From Nocardia colli (GTDB lineage Bacteria > Actinomycetota > Actinomycetes > Mycobacteriales > Mycobacteriaceae): a stretch of DNA of 64,000 bases. The notes under the pieces were generated by a model. The model was given only the letters and a program-made list of their open reading frames with translations. It was not told the origin of the DNA and made no database searches. The translations under genes and the position numbers were made by a program. Below, piece after piece: positions 7,887-16,138 of this stretch (its first letter is position 1; every line of letters begins with the position of its first letter). The stretch is taken from NCBI RefSeq assembly GCF_008704205.1, contig NZ_VXLC01000016.1, forward strand, positions 248,001-312,000. Reading direction: 5' to 3'.

Positions 7887-8660
7887 ATGACCGCAGCAGT
7901 CGACGCCGCACCCGGCACCGCGGCGCGAGCCGACGCCCGGCGCAATCGCGCGCTGGTGCTGGCCGCCGCCCAGCGGGCGTTCGCCGAGCACGGACCATCG
8001 GTCTCGCTGGCCGAGGTGGCCCGCCGGGCTGGGGTCGGCGCGGGCACCGTCTACCGGCACTTCCCGACGAAATTCGATCTGCTGGAAGCGGTTATGCAGC
8101 AGCGCGTCGATCGGCTGGCGAAGCTGGCGGCGGATCATCTCGATGCCCCGGATCCAGGTGCGGCGTTCTTCGGCTTCTGCACCGAGGTGGTGGCGTCGAC
8201 GCCAGGCAACGAGGCGTTGTGCGAGCTGATGCAATCCGACGATGGCTGGCCGCGTGCCTTGCTGATGAGCGCCGGAGCGCGTTTCCACAAAGCGCTGGGT
8301 GGACTACTGCTCGCCGCGCAGCGGCAGGGCACGGTGCGCGCCGATATCGAAGTGGCCGATGTCCTGGCGATATTCACCGGATGCGTTGCCATCCAACGGC
8401 TTCAGCAATCCACGGGACGGATCGATCGCGCGGCAGCGATTGTCCTCGACGCTATGCGCGCCACACCGGGCGTAACGAATCGTATCGTCGGCGCGGATGC
8501 TCGTAACGAATCCTCGGATCGTAACGAAACCGGCGAGCATCGTTGCCCGGTCTGCGAAGCGACAGTCCGGCACACCGGAACCGGCCGTCGCGCCCGCTAC
8601 TGCTCGCCCGCCTGCCGCCAGAAGGCGCACCGCCAACGCGCCGCGGCCCGGCGATCATGA
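7887..8660 (+). CDS. TetR regulator with C-terminal Cys-rich zinc-finger-like tail
   Basis: A 257-residue TetR-family repressor. The helix-turn-helix is at about residues 20-65 (VLAAAQRAFAEHG...VSLAEVARRAGVGAGTVYRHF), followed by a helical ligand-binding domain to about residue 195. The last 40 residues carry CPVC-(n)-CSPACRQKAHRQR, which resembles a small treble-clef or zinc-ribbon with four cysteines; this extension recurs in some actinobacterial TetR proteins but is not part of the standard fold. AGGAGG precedes the ATG by about nine bases. It faces the NmrA-like gene across a palindromic operator. Confidence 0.88.
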   Translation: MTAAVDAAPGTAARADARRNRALVLAAAQRAFAEHGPSVSLAEVARRAGVGAGTVYRHFPTKFDLLEAVMQQRVDRLAKLAADHLDAPDPGAAFFGFCTEVVASTPGNEALCELMQSDDGWPRALLMSAGARFHKALGGLLLAAQRQGTVRADIEVADVLAIFTGCVAIQRLQQSTGRIDRAAAIVLDAMRATPGVTNRIVGADARNESSDRNETGEHRCPVCEATVRHTGTGRRARYCSPACRQKAHRQRAAARRS

Positions 8661-8718
8661 TCAACGGGACCTGGTGGCGGCAGCAACCGCGAGTCGCCGC
8701 CGTCATGTCCCGATGATC
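8653..8718 (+). terminator. Imperfect long stem-loop after tetR
   Basis: Successive complementary blocks GATCAT/ATGATC, GGGAC/GTCCC and GGCGGC/GCCGCC nest around a short loop, beginning over the tetR stop codon. There is no T tract. It probably ends the tetR transcript; the rest of the gap to 8875 shows nothing recognisable. Confidence 0.4.
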
Positions 8719-8875
8719 ATGAAGGGTTCGGCGGCAGCGTGATCTGAATCGCATTGTGCGAGGACGAGATGGAATGGCGCAAAAGCGCCGTGGGTCGAAA
8801 CCGGACGTATCCGGGACAGGTCCGGTCGGCAGCCGCGGGCGCACGGCGCGGGCTGCCGCCGGGCGATGGGCGGTA

Positions 8876-9265
8876 TTACAGCAGGTCACTCACGTCGTTG
8901 GGCACGTCCACGGCGTATTTACGCAGGATGTCCATCGAGATCACTTCCAGGGCGTTTTCGTGCGTTGCGGCCAGCACCACGGGTGCGGCGACACCGTCCT
9001 CATGCGCATGCAGCCACCGCACGGCCACCACGCACCACCGGTCTCCTGGTTGTAGCCCCGGGAAGTTGTTCTCCGGGCGCGGCGTACTCAGATCGTTGCC
9101 GATGGACGCCTGGTGTTCCAGGAATTCGGCCGTGACGACGGTGCACACGGTGTGGCTACCGAGATCCTCCGGCCCGGTGCTGCAGCAGCCGTCCCGGTAG
9201 AAGCCGGTGAGAGGATCGGTGCCGCACTCTTCCAGCGGCCCCCCAAGCACGTTTCGATCGGTCAC
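8876..9265 (-). CDS. DUF2237 family protein
   Basis: A 129-residue protein of the DUF2237 family, function unknown. It shows the family landmarks in order: NVLGGPLEECGTDPLTGFYR, DGCC, GSHTVCTVVTAEFLE, GNDLSTPRPENNFPGLQPGD, RWCVVAVRW and APVVLAATHENAL. The paired cysteines (DGCC) and the conserved C and H residues suggest a metal or redox site, which is inference. The GTG start at 9265, with AGGA upstream, is where family homology begins; the open frame upstream is not conserved. It is divergent from ftsY. Confidence 0.88.
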   Translation of the reverse strand: MTDRNVLGGPLEECGTDPLTGFYRDGCCSTGPEDLGSHTVCTVVTAEFLEHQASIGNDLSTPRPENNFPGLQPGDRWCVVAVRWLHAHEDGVAAPVVLAATHENALEVISMDILRKYAVDVPNDVSDLL

Positions 9266-9384
9266 GTCGCCGATCCTATTGCCACCTCGCGAGAAGTTCC
9301 GCAGGACAAGAAATCTCGGGGGTTGTGTCTCGGCCCCGGGGCGGCGTGGTAAAGCAGGCCGCTCGGTTCTGCAAGGATGGGCGC

Positions 9385-10944
9385 GTGAGTTCCGCAGCCT
9401 GGATCCTGATCGCCGTCGCCGCCGCTTTACTGCTGGTGGTGCTTGTTGTCGGATTTGTCCGGTACAAGCGCTCCCGGGTATCGCTGACGCCGCCACCCGC
9501 CGACAAAGAGCTGACCGACAAGTCGGGTGGATACTCGGCGTCGGGCGGATTCAGCTTCAGTCAGGGCGGGACCGCGACGAAGGAACCGCAGCCGATCGAG
9601 CGCACCGACACCGACGGGCAGCCGCACGTCGGTGACGACGCGGCCATCCCGCGGGACGCGCCGAAGCGCGGGATCACGAATGTCGCGCTGCCGGAGACCG
9701 ATGTCGTCGAGCCGCCGGAGGCCGAATCCGCCGCGGACGTAGCGACTGCGTCCGCGGGAACGGACACAGCCGAGTCGATAGAGACCGGCACGACTGCGGA
9801 CGTCGCCGAATCGACCACCGCACCGGCGGAATCCGGCGCAGCGCCGACCGCATCCGACACCGCGGCCGCCGAGCCGGATGCGCCTGCCGAGCCGGGCATC
9901 GCGCCGACCACGGGCACAACCCCGGCCGGAACGCCCACGCCTCTCAGCGGAACCGACCTCGCTCCGACCGGAGCCCCCGACACCGCCGCCGGCGCCGAAA
10001 CCCCCGTACCGCTCGAGGACATCGACCCCACCGCCGGCCGCCTGGTCCGCCTGCGCGGCCGCCTGTCCCGCTCGCAGAACGCGGTCGGGAAGAGCTTGCT
10101 CGGCCTGCTCGGCGGCGGCGACCTGGACGACGAGTCCTGGGAAGAGGTGGAGGACACCCTGGTCCTCGCCGACCTCGGCACCGCGAGCACCGCCGCGGTG
10201 GTGGCGCGACTGCGCCAGGAGATGGCCTCGCGCAGCGTCCGCACCACCGACGACGCCCGCGCGGTCCTGCGCGACGTGCTGATCGAGGCGCTGCGCCCGG
10301 AACTCGACCGCTCGATCCGCGCCCTGCCGCACGCCGACCATCCGTCGATCCTGCTGGTCGTCGGCGTCAACGGCACCGGAAAGACCACCACCACCGGCAA
10401 ACTCGCCCGCGTGCTGGTCGCCGACGGCCGCCGCGTGTTGCTCGGCGCGGCCGACACCTTCCGTGCCGCCGCCGCCGACCAGTTGCAGACCTGGGGTGAG
10501 CGGGTCGGCGCCGACACCATCCGCGGCAAGGAGGCCGCCGACCCCGCCGCTGTCGCCTTCGACGCGGTGAGCGCGGGCATCGAGCGCGGCGTGGACGTGG
10601 TGATGATCGACACCGCGGGCCGCCTGCACACCAAGACCGGCCTCATGGACGAGCTGGGCAAGGTCAAGCGGGTAGTAGAGAAGAAGGCCGCCGTCGACGA
10701 GGTCCTGCTGGTGCTCGACGCCACGGTCGGCCAGAACGGCCTGACGCAGGCGCGGGTGTTCGCCGAGGTGGTCGACATCACCGGCGTGGTGCTCACCAAG
10801 CTCGACGGAACGGCCAAGGGCGGCATCGTCTTCCAGGTGCAGCACGAGCTGGGCGTGCCGGTGAAGCTGGTCGGCCTCGGCGAGGGCGCCGATGATCTGG
10901 CGCCGTTCGAGCCGGGCGCGTTCGTGGACGCACTGCTCGGCTGA
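9385..10944 (+). CDS. ftsY: Signal recognition particle receptor FtsY
   Basis: SRP receptor GTPase that docks Ffh-ribosome complexes at the membrane, 519 residues. An N-terminal transmembrane segment lies at about residues 5-28, followed by a Thr/Ala/Pro/Glu-rich acidic linker to about 205, then the NG domain. GTPase motifs are GVNGTGKT at 327-334, DTAGR and TKLDG. Actinobacterial FtsY proteins typically have such a real membrane anchor. The GTG at 9385, with AAGGATG upstream, is chosen because the anchor begins right after it. In M. tuberculosis ftsY follows smc directly; here about 2.6 kb of accessory genes separate them. Confidence 0.96.
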   Translation: MSSAAWILIAVAAALLLVVLVVGFVRYKRSRVSLTPPPADKELTDKSGGYSASGGFSFSQGGTATKEPQPIERTDTDGQPHVGDDAAIPRDAPKRGITNVALPETDVVEPPEAESAADVATASAGTDTAESIETGTTADVAESTTAPAESGAAPTASDTAAAEPDAPAEPGIAPTTGTTPAGTPTPLSGTDLAPTGAPDTAAGAETPVPLEDIDPTAGRLVRLRGRLSRSQNAVGKSLLGLLGGGDLDDESWEEVEDTLVLADLGTASTAAVVARLRQEMASRSVRTTDDARAVLRDVLIEALRPELDRSIRALPHADHPSILLVVGVNGTGKTTTTGKLARVLVADGRRVLLGAADTFRAAAADQLQTWGERVGADTIRGKEAADPAAVAFDAVSAGIERGVDVVMIDTAGRLHTKTGLMDELGKVKRVVEKKAAVDEVLLVLDATVGQNGLTQARVFAEVVDITGVVLTKLDGTAKGGIVFQVQHELGVPVKLVGLGEGADDLAPFEPGAFVDALLG

Positions 10945-11144
10945 GTCGATATTCGGATCGGTGCGAAATCCGCATTAGATGGGACGAATTATCGAGTCGC
11001 TCGAGTGCGTCGCGGAATTCGCTGCGGCATCCGTTGTGTTTGCGGTGAAAGGCACCGCAAACGGAATGTTTGCTAGCTCTACTCGTCGGTAACCGCATAT
11101 CCCTTTTGTCCGAAGCTAGCCTCCGATCAGCTCGGAAAGTCGCG

Positions 11145-11171
11145 GTGTAAACCACGAAACGTGGAAGCAAC
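11145..11171 (+). promoter_or_regulatory. Candidate GlnR box upstream of amt
   Basis: The 353-base gap before amt contains GTGTA-n6-GAAAC-n6-GCAAC at 11145-11171, a partial match to the actinobacterial GlnR pattern GTnAC-n6-GAAAC with a third half-site at the same spacing. Position in front of amt-glnK-glnD fits known GlnR control of nitrogen genes. The rest of the gap (10945-11144 and 11172-11282) shows further GAAAC words but nothing firmer. Confidence 0.4.
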
Positions 11172-11297
11172 ACAACTGGCCCATCCGTTCACGCAGGTGA
11201 AACACGCCAGCTCTGTGGATGAAACACCGAGTGAGGACCCTTCTGTGCAGGTCCATTTGCCGGAGTCGGCAGGGCCCGAGATGAGGAGGACTTCAAG

Positions 11298-12677
11298 GTG
11301 GCTTTTCCCCTTACCGGTGCACCGGACACTGGTGACACCGCATGGATGCTGGCGAGTTCAGCACTTGTGTTGTTGATGACGCCCGGTCTGGCATTTTTCT
11401 ACGGCGGCATGGTCCGTTCGAAGAACGTGCTGAACATGATCATGATGAGTGTCAGTGCCATGGGATTGATCGGCGTCCTGTGGTCGCTGTACGGATACTC
11501 GACGGCATTCGGCGACAACAAGTTCGGCGTGATCGGTGACCCCGCGCAGTTCTTCGGACTGAAGGGTCTGATCGGTGGCAACTCGGTTGCCGAGGTCAAG
11601 GACGCCAGCGGCGCGGTCACCACGGCGGCGGTGAACATTCCGCTCGCCGGCACCATTCCGATGAGCGTGTTCGTCGCCTTCCAGCTGATGTTCGCCATCA
11701 TCACGGTTGCCCTCATCTCGGGTGCGGTCGCCGACCGCCTCAAGTTCGGCTCCTGGCTGCTCTTCGCGGGCATCTGGGCCACGGTGGTCTACTTCCCGGT
11801 CGCGCACTGGGTCTTCGACTTCGACGTGAAGGACGCGGACGGCACCGTCGTGCACGAGGGCGGCTGGATCGCGAACAAGCTGCTCGCGGTCGACTTCGCC
11901 GGTGGCACCGCGGTGCACATCAACGCCGGTGCGGCCGGTCTCGCGCTGGTGCTGGTGCTCGGTAAGCGCAAGGGCTGGCCGACCACCGCGTTCCGCCCGC
12001 ACAACCTGCCGTTCGTCATGCTCGGCGCCGGTCTGCTGTGGTTCGGCTGGTTCGGCTTCAACGCGGGTTCCGCGGTGACCTCGGGCGGCCTGGCCGGTTC
12101 GACCTTCATCACCACCACCTTCGCGACCTGCGCGGGCATGCTCGGCTGGCTGCTGGTGGAGAAGTTCCGCGACGGCAAGCCGACCTCGCTCGGCGCGGCC
12201 TCGGGTGTTGTCGCTGGTCTGGTCGCCATCACCCCGTCCTGCTCCTCGGTCAACGTGCTCGGCGCGCTGGTCATCGGCGTGGTGGCCGGCGTGCTGTGCG
12301 CCCTCGCGGTGGGTCTGAAGTTCAAGTTCGGCTTCGACGACTCGCTCGACGTGGTCGGCGTCCACCTGGTCGGCGGCATCGTCGGCACCTTGATGGTCGG
12401 CCTGGTCGCCACGCCGGAGGCGGGCGCGGGCAAGACCGGCCTGTTCTACGGCGGCGGCATCGATCAGCTGTGGCGGCAGGCGGTGGGTGCCGGTGCGGTA
12501 CTTGCCTTCTCCTTCATCGCCAGCCTGATCATTGCCTATATCGTGAAGTTCACCATTGGGCTGCGAGTCAGCGACGAAGCCGAGGCAGTGGGCTTGGACG
12601 AGTCCGAGCACGCGGAAACCGCCTACGATTTCGCCGCGCTGGGCAGCACGGCACGTTCGGCCGTCAAGGAGGCATGA
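11298..12677 (+). CDS. amt: Ammonium transporter Amt
   Basis: Integral membrane ammonium channel of the Amt/MEP/Rh family, 459 residues with eleven predicted membrane helices. Family landmarks include the N-terminal helix ALVLLMTPGLAFFYGGMVRSKNVLNM, the FPVAHWVF segment, AGGTAVHINAG with the pore histidine, GLLWFGWFGFNAGSA, and HLVGGIVGTLMVGL with the second pore histidine. The GTG start follows GAGGAGGA by seven bases. It is first in amt-glnK, with its stop codon close against the next gene, so channel and PII regulator are co-produced as usual. A candidate GlnR box lies upstream. Confidence 0.97.
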   Translation: MAFPLTGAPDTGDTAWMLASSALVLLMTPGLAFFYGGMVRSKNVLNMIMMSVSAMGLIGVLWSLYGYSTAFGDNKFGVIGDPAQFFGLKGLIGGNSVAEVKDASGAVTTAAVNIPLAGTIPMSVFVAFQLMFAIITVALISGAVADRLKFGSWLLFAGIWATVVYFPVAHWVFDFDVKDADGTVVHEGGWIANKLLAVDFAGGTAVHINAGAAGLALVLVLGKRKGWPTTAFRPHNLPFVMLGAGLLWFGWFGFNAGSAVTSGGLAGSTFITTTFATCAGMLGWLLVEKFRDGKPTSLGAASGVVAGLVAITPSCSSVNVLGALVIGVVAGVLCALAVGLKFKFGFDDSLDVVGVHLVGGIVGTLMVGLVATPEAGAGKTGLFYGGGIDQLWRQAVGAGAVLAFSFIASLIIAYIVKFTIGLRVSDEAEAVGLDESEHAETAYDFAALGSTARSAVKEA

Positions 12678-12682
12678 CGAAC

Positions 12683-13021
12683 ATGAAACTGATCACCGCA
12701 ATCGTCAAACCGTTCACACTCGAGGACGTCAAGACCGGGCTCGAGCAGGCGGGCGTGCTCGGCATGACTGTCAGCGAGGTGCAGGGTTACGGCCGCCAGA
12801 AGGGCCACACCGAGGTCTACCGCGGTGCGGAGTACTCCGTGGATTTCGTGCCCAAGGTTCGGGTCGAGGTGGTCGTCGACGACGCGTCCGTGGACAAGGT
12901 CGTCGAGGTGATCGTCGAGGCCTCCCGCACCGGCAAGATCGGTGACGGCAAGGTCTGGGTGACTCCGGTCGACACGATCATCCGAGTGCGGACCGGCGAA
13001 CGCGGTACCGACGCTCTGTAA
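12683..13021 (+). CDS. glnK: Nitrogen regulatory protein P-II
   Basis: PII signal protein of 112 residues, a trimer that senses ATP/ADP and 2-oxoglutarate and gates Amt. It begins MKLITAIVKPF and carries the T-loop around VYRGAEYSVDFVPK, with Y51 as the residue modified in actinobacteria by adenylylation. The C-terminal signature is GKIGDGKVWV. Another ATG at 12674 overlaps the amt stop (ATGA), but AAGGAGG at 12666-12672 is ten bases from 12683 and only one base from 12674, and 112 residues is the standard length, so 12683 is preferred. A strong hairpin follows before glnD. Confidence 0.95.
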   Translation: MKLITAIVKPFTLEDVKTGLEQAGVLGMTVSEVQGYGRQKGHTEVYRGAEYSVDFVPKVRVEVVVDDASVDKVVEVIVEASRTGKIGDGKVWVTPVDTIIRVRTGERGTDAL

Positions 13022-13038
13022 CGAATATCGATCGAGCG

Positions 13039-13081
13039 GCGGCCCCGCCTCCTACCGGAGCACCGGTCGGGGCGGGGCCGC
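13039..13081 (+). terminator. Strong hairpin between glnK and glnD
   Basis: Perfect 11-bp arms GCGGCCCCGCC and GGCGGGGCCGC enclose a second small stem (ACCGG-AGCA-CCGGT). There is no T tract. It ends five bases before the first possible glnD start, so it may partly terminate or attenuate, keeping GlnD below PII. Confidence 0.65.
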
Positions 13082-13086
13082 AGCGT

Positions 13087-15558
13087 ATGGATGGGTGGTG
13101 GGTTGTGGTCAGCGAGCACGGCGAAGTCAACGGCGGCAAGGTATCCAATGGGGCGGCCGACCTGGTCCGCGCTCGAACGCAATTGCTCGACGGCGGCATG
13201 CCACGCAACCCACGGCTCGACGCCGAATCCTTACGACAGGCCCTGGTCGATCTCTATGAGCTGTGGCTCACCAGCAAGGGCACCGAGCTCGGCATCACCA
13301 GGGACAGCGGCCTCGCCGTGGTCGCGGTCGGCGGACTCGGGCGCGGGGAAATGCTCCCGTACTCCGATCTGGATCTGGTGCTGCTGCACGACGACGTCGA
13401 CCCGGCCAGGGTCGCCGAGGTCGCCGACCAGCTCTGGTACCCGCTGTGGGACGCCCACATCAAGCTCGACCACAGCGTGCGGACCGTCCCGCAGGCGCTG
13501 CGGGTGGCGTCCGACGACCTGATCGCCGCGCTCGGCATGCTCGAGGCCAGGCACATCGTCGGCGACCAGGACCTGAGCAACCTGCTGATCGGCGGGGTGC
13601 GCCGGGAGTGGCGGACCGGGATCCGGTCCCGGTTCGACGAGCTGATCGCCCAGGCCGAGGCGCGCTGGCAGCGCAGCGGCGAGATCGCGCATCGCGCCGA
13701 ACCCGATCTGAAGAACGGGCGCGGCGGGCTGCGCGACATCCAGTTGCTCGACGCGCTGGCCATCGCCCAATTGACCGATGCCATGCCGGGACTCGGTCCG
13801 GAGGTGCCCGGAGGTGGCCTGAAACAAGCACATCGGCGATTGCTGGATGTTCGCACGGAGTTGCACCGGGTCGCGGGCCGCGCCCGTGACCAGCTGCGGG
13901 CTCAGGATGCCGACGAGATCGGCGCGGCGCTGCGGGTCGGCGATCGCTTCGATCTGGCCCGCACGCTGAGCGATTCCGCGCGGACGGTGAGCTACTCGGT
14001 GGATGTCGGATTGCGTACCGCGGCAAACGCTTTGCCGCGGCGCGGACTGGCCCGCCTGCGCCGCATGCCGGTGCGTCGACCACTCGATGAGGGGGTGGTC
14101 GAGCACGCGGGGGAGGTGGTGCTGGCCAGGGACGCGCGGCCGCAGCGCGACCCCGGCCTCATCCTCCGGGTGGCGGCCGCATCGGCACAGACCGGGCTGC
14201 CGATGTCGGCCACCACGCTCAATCGACTATCCGAGGACGCGCCCGAGCTGCGCGAACCTTGGCCCAAGGACGCGCTCAACGACCTGCTGGTGCTGCTCGG
14301 TGCGGGCCGCGGCGCCATCGACGCGATCGAGGCGCTGGACCGAACGGGCTTGTGGGGCAGGCTACTTCCGGAATGGGGCGCCGTGCGCGACCTGCCGCCG
14401 CGCGACGCCCTGCACACCTGGACCGTCGATCGCCATCTGATGGAGACGGTGTCCTACGCCAGCGCGATGAGCACCCGCGTGGCCCGGCCGGACCTGCTGG
14501 CGCTCGGTGCGCTGCTGCACGACATCGGCAAGGGACGGGCCGGCGACCACAGCGTGGTCGGGGCCGAACTGGCCACCCATATCGGCCGCCGGCTCGGCCT
14601 CTGGCCCTCGGACGTACGCACCCTCAGCGCGATCGTCCGGCATCATCTGCTGCTCCCGGATACCGCGACCCGGCGCGACCTCGCCGACCCCGCCACGGTC
14701 CAGCACGTCGTCGACACGCTCGGCGGCGATCCGGAACTCCTGGAACTCCTGCACACCCTGGCCGAAGCGGATTCGCTCGCCACCGGCCCCGGCGTGTGGG
14801 GTGACTGGAAGGCCTCGCTGATCGGCGACCTCGTCCGGCGCTGCCGTCTGGTCATGGCCGGCGGCGAATTGCCGACGCCGGAGCCGATCGCGCCGGAACT
14901 CGTCGCCAAGGCCAAGGCGGGCGGCGTGCACGTCGAATTGAAGCCGGGGGAGGGCAAGTACACCTACACGGTCACCGTGATCGCGCCCGACGCCGCGGGC
15001 CTGCTCTCCGACGCCGCCGGGGTACTCGCGCTGCACTCGCTGCGGGTGCTCTCGGCCTCGCTCGGCGTCGAAGGCGATTCCGCCATCGACACTTTCGTGG
15101 TGTCGCCGAAGTTCGGTGACCCGCCGGATGCCGGACTGTTGCGCCAGGAACTGATCCGCGCCATCGCCGGTGACCTGGACGTGCCCAGCGTGCTCGCGAA
15201 GCGCGAACGGGAAGCGGGCGGCATCGGGCCGAGCCAGTTCGCGCAGGCGCAGCCGCGCGTGCTCTGGTCCGGCACCTCGGTACCGGGGCAGGTGCTGCTC
15301 GAACTGCGCGCCGAGGATCGGATCGGCGTGCTCAGCCGGCTCGCCGCCGCGCTCGAGGACTCCGGCGCCGATATCCGCTGGGCCAAGGTGGTGACCATGG
15401 GCTCGGCCGTCGTCGACACCTTCTGCCTCGACCTCGGTTCCGCGGACAGCCCGGACCGCCGGGCCGACCTCGAAAAGGCGATCCTGGCGGTCGTGCCGCG
15501 CCCGGCGCCGAAGAAGCCGGAAGCGGGCATGCCCGGACCGGAGATCATCGGTTCCTGA
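13087..15558 (+). CDS. glnD: [Protein-PII] nucleotidyltransferase GlnD
   Basis: Bifunctional enzyme of 823 residues that modifies and demodifies PII; in actinobacteria studied it is an adenylyltransferase. The nucleotidyltransferase motif GGLGRGEMLPYSDLDL is at about 82-97 with D94 and D96. The central GlnE-like helical part is followed by an HD hydrolase domain (LLHDIGKGRAGDHS, near 477-490), then two ACT domains (about 620-700 and 735-805) that sense glutamine. ATG at 13087 has no clear ribosome site; GTG at 13105, after a G-rich stretch, is an alternative. It completes amt-glnK-glnD, downstream of a strong hairpin. Confidence 0.94.
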   Translation: MDGWWVVVSEHGEVNGGKVSNGAADLVRARTQLLDGGMPRNPRLDAESLRQALVDLYELWLTSKGTELGITRDSGLAVVAVGGLGRGEMLPYSDLDLVLLHDDVDPARVAEVADQLWYPLWDAHIKLDHSVRTVPQALRVASDDLIAALGMLEARHIVGDQDLSNLLIGGVRREWRTGIRSRFDELIAQAEARWQRSGEIAHRAEPDLKNGRGGLRDIQLLDALAIAQLTDAMPGLGPEVPGGGLKQAHRRLLDVRTELHRVAGRARDQLRAQDADEIGAALRVGDRFDLARTLSDSARTVSYSVDVGLRTAANALPRRGLARLRRMPVRRPLDEGVVEHAGEVVLARDARPQRDPGLILRVAAASAQTGLPMSATTLNRLSEDAPELREPWPKDALNDLLVLLGAGRGAIDAIEALDRTGLWGRLLPEWGAVRDLPPRDALHTWTVDRHLMETVSYASAMSTRVARPDLLALGALLHDIGKGRAGDHSVVGAELATHIGRRLGLWPSDVRTLSAIVRHHLLLPDTATRRDLADPATVQHVVDTLGGDPELLELLHTLAEADSLATGPGVWGDWKASLIGDLVRRCRLVMAGGELPTPEPIAPELVAKAKAGGVHVELKPGEGKYTYTVTVIAPDAAGLLSDAAGVLALHSLRVLSASLGVEGDSAIDTFVVSPKFGDPPDAGLLRQELIRAIAGDLDVPSVLAKREREAGGIGPSQFAQAQPRVLWSGTSVPGQVLLELRAEDRIGVLSRLAAALEDSGADIRWAKVVTMGSAVVDTFCLDLGSADSPDRRADLEKAILAVVPRPAPKKPEAGMPGPEIIGS

Positions 15559-15676
15559 CCTTCGCTACCGAGTAACCAATCTGTTGCACATGATTTGCTG
15601 GAACCCATATCTCGAGGCTCCCTCACGTTCTAGTATCAGAGCGTCTGGCTATCGCTAGCATGAGGGGAGCACGTCG

Positions 15677-15991
15677 GTGGCAATTGAAGTTGTTTCGGCG
15701 TCGATGATGACGAGCGACGAGACCACGCACATGGCGCGGTGCGTCGGCGGGGATCTCTGGGTCGTTTCCTGGCTACCGGGTCGGACCTTGACCGGACAAC
15801 AGGCAGTGACCGCCATGACCATCGCCTCCACGGTCGCCAACTCGCGCATCCCCACCACCACGGAATGGGCCATCCTCGACGACCTGGCGCTCGAGCTGGG
15901 ATTGACCGCCCGCGAGGCGGTCTACATGGTGGCCAAGGAAAATCACGACTATCGCAAGACGGCCAAACCGCGGCGACGTTCGCTCGAATAA
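15677..15991 (+). CDS. Hypothetical protein upstream of ffh
   Basis: A 104-residue protein I do not recognise. It starts at GTG with GAGGGGAG eight bases upstream. The first half looks like a small beta-rich domain (ARCVGGDLWVVSWLPGRTLT), the second is helical (AVTAMTIASTV..., TTEWAILDDLALELGLTAREAVYMVAKE) and ends in basic residues. The helical part contains a pattern that could be a helix-turn-helix, but this is weak. It lies alone between glnD and ffh with good coding character. The 118 bases before it hold nothing clear apart from a possible -10 TAGTAT. Confidence 0.65.
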   Translation: MAIEVVSASMMTSDETTHMARCVGGDLWVVSWLPGRTLTGQQAVTAMTIASTVANSRIPTTTEWAILDDLALELGLTAREAVYMVAKENHDYRKTAKPRRRSLE

Positions 15992-16138
15992 GATCTGCTG
16001 TACAGCGTGGGAAATCCGGCGACCGGGAGCGAAATGGCCCGGTCGCTTTCCTGCGCGTTCATCCCCATGCGCGGACAGGTCGGCTATCCCATTACCCTGG
16101 GAGGCAATTGACGTCCCCCGAGATCAGGAGCGCGATCG

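Noticed and set aside
4372..7998. Minus-strand ORF of 1208 codons opposite smc
   Set aside because: It is the antisense mirror of a GC-rich coding region. Its composition (runs of R, G, A) and lack of any domain contrast with Smc on the other strand, and it runs into the real NmrA-like gene in another frame.
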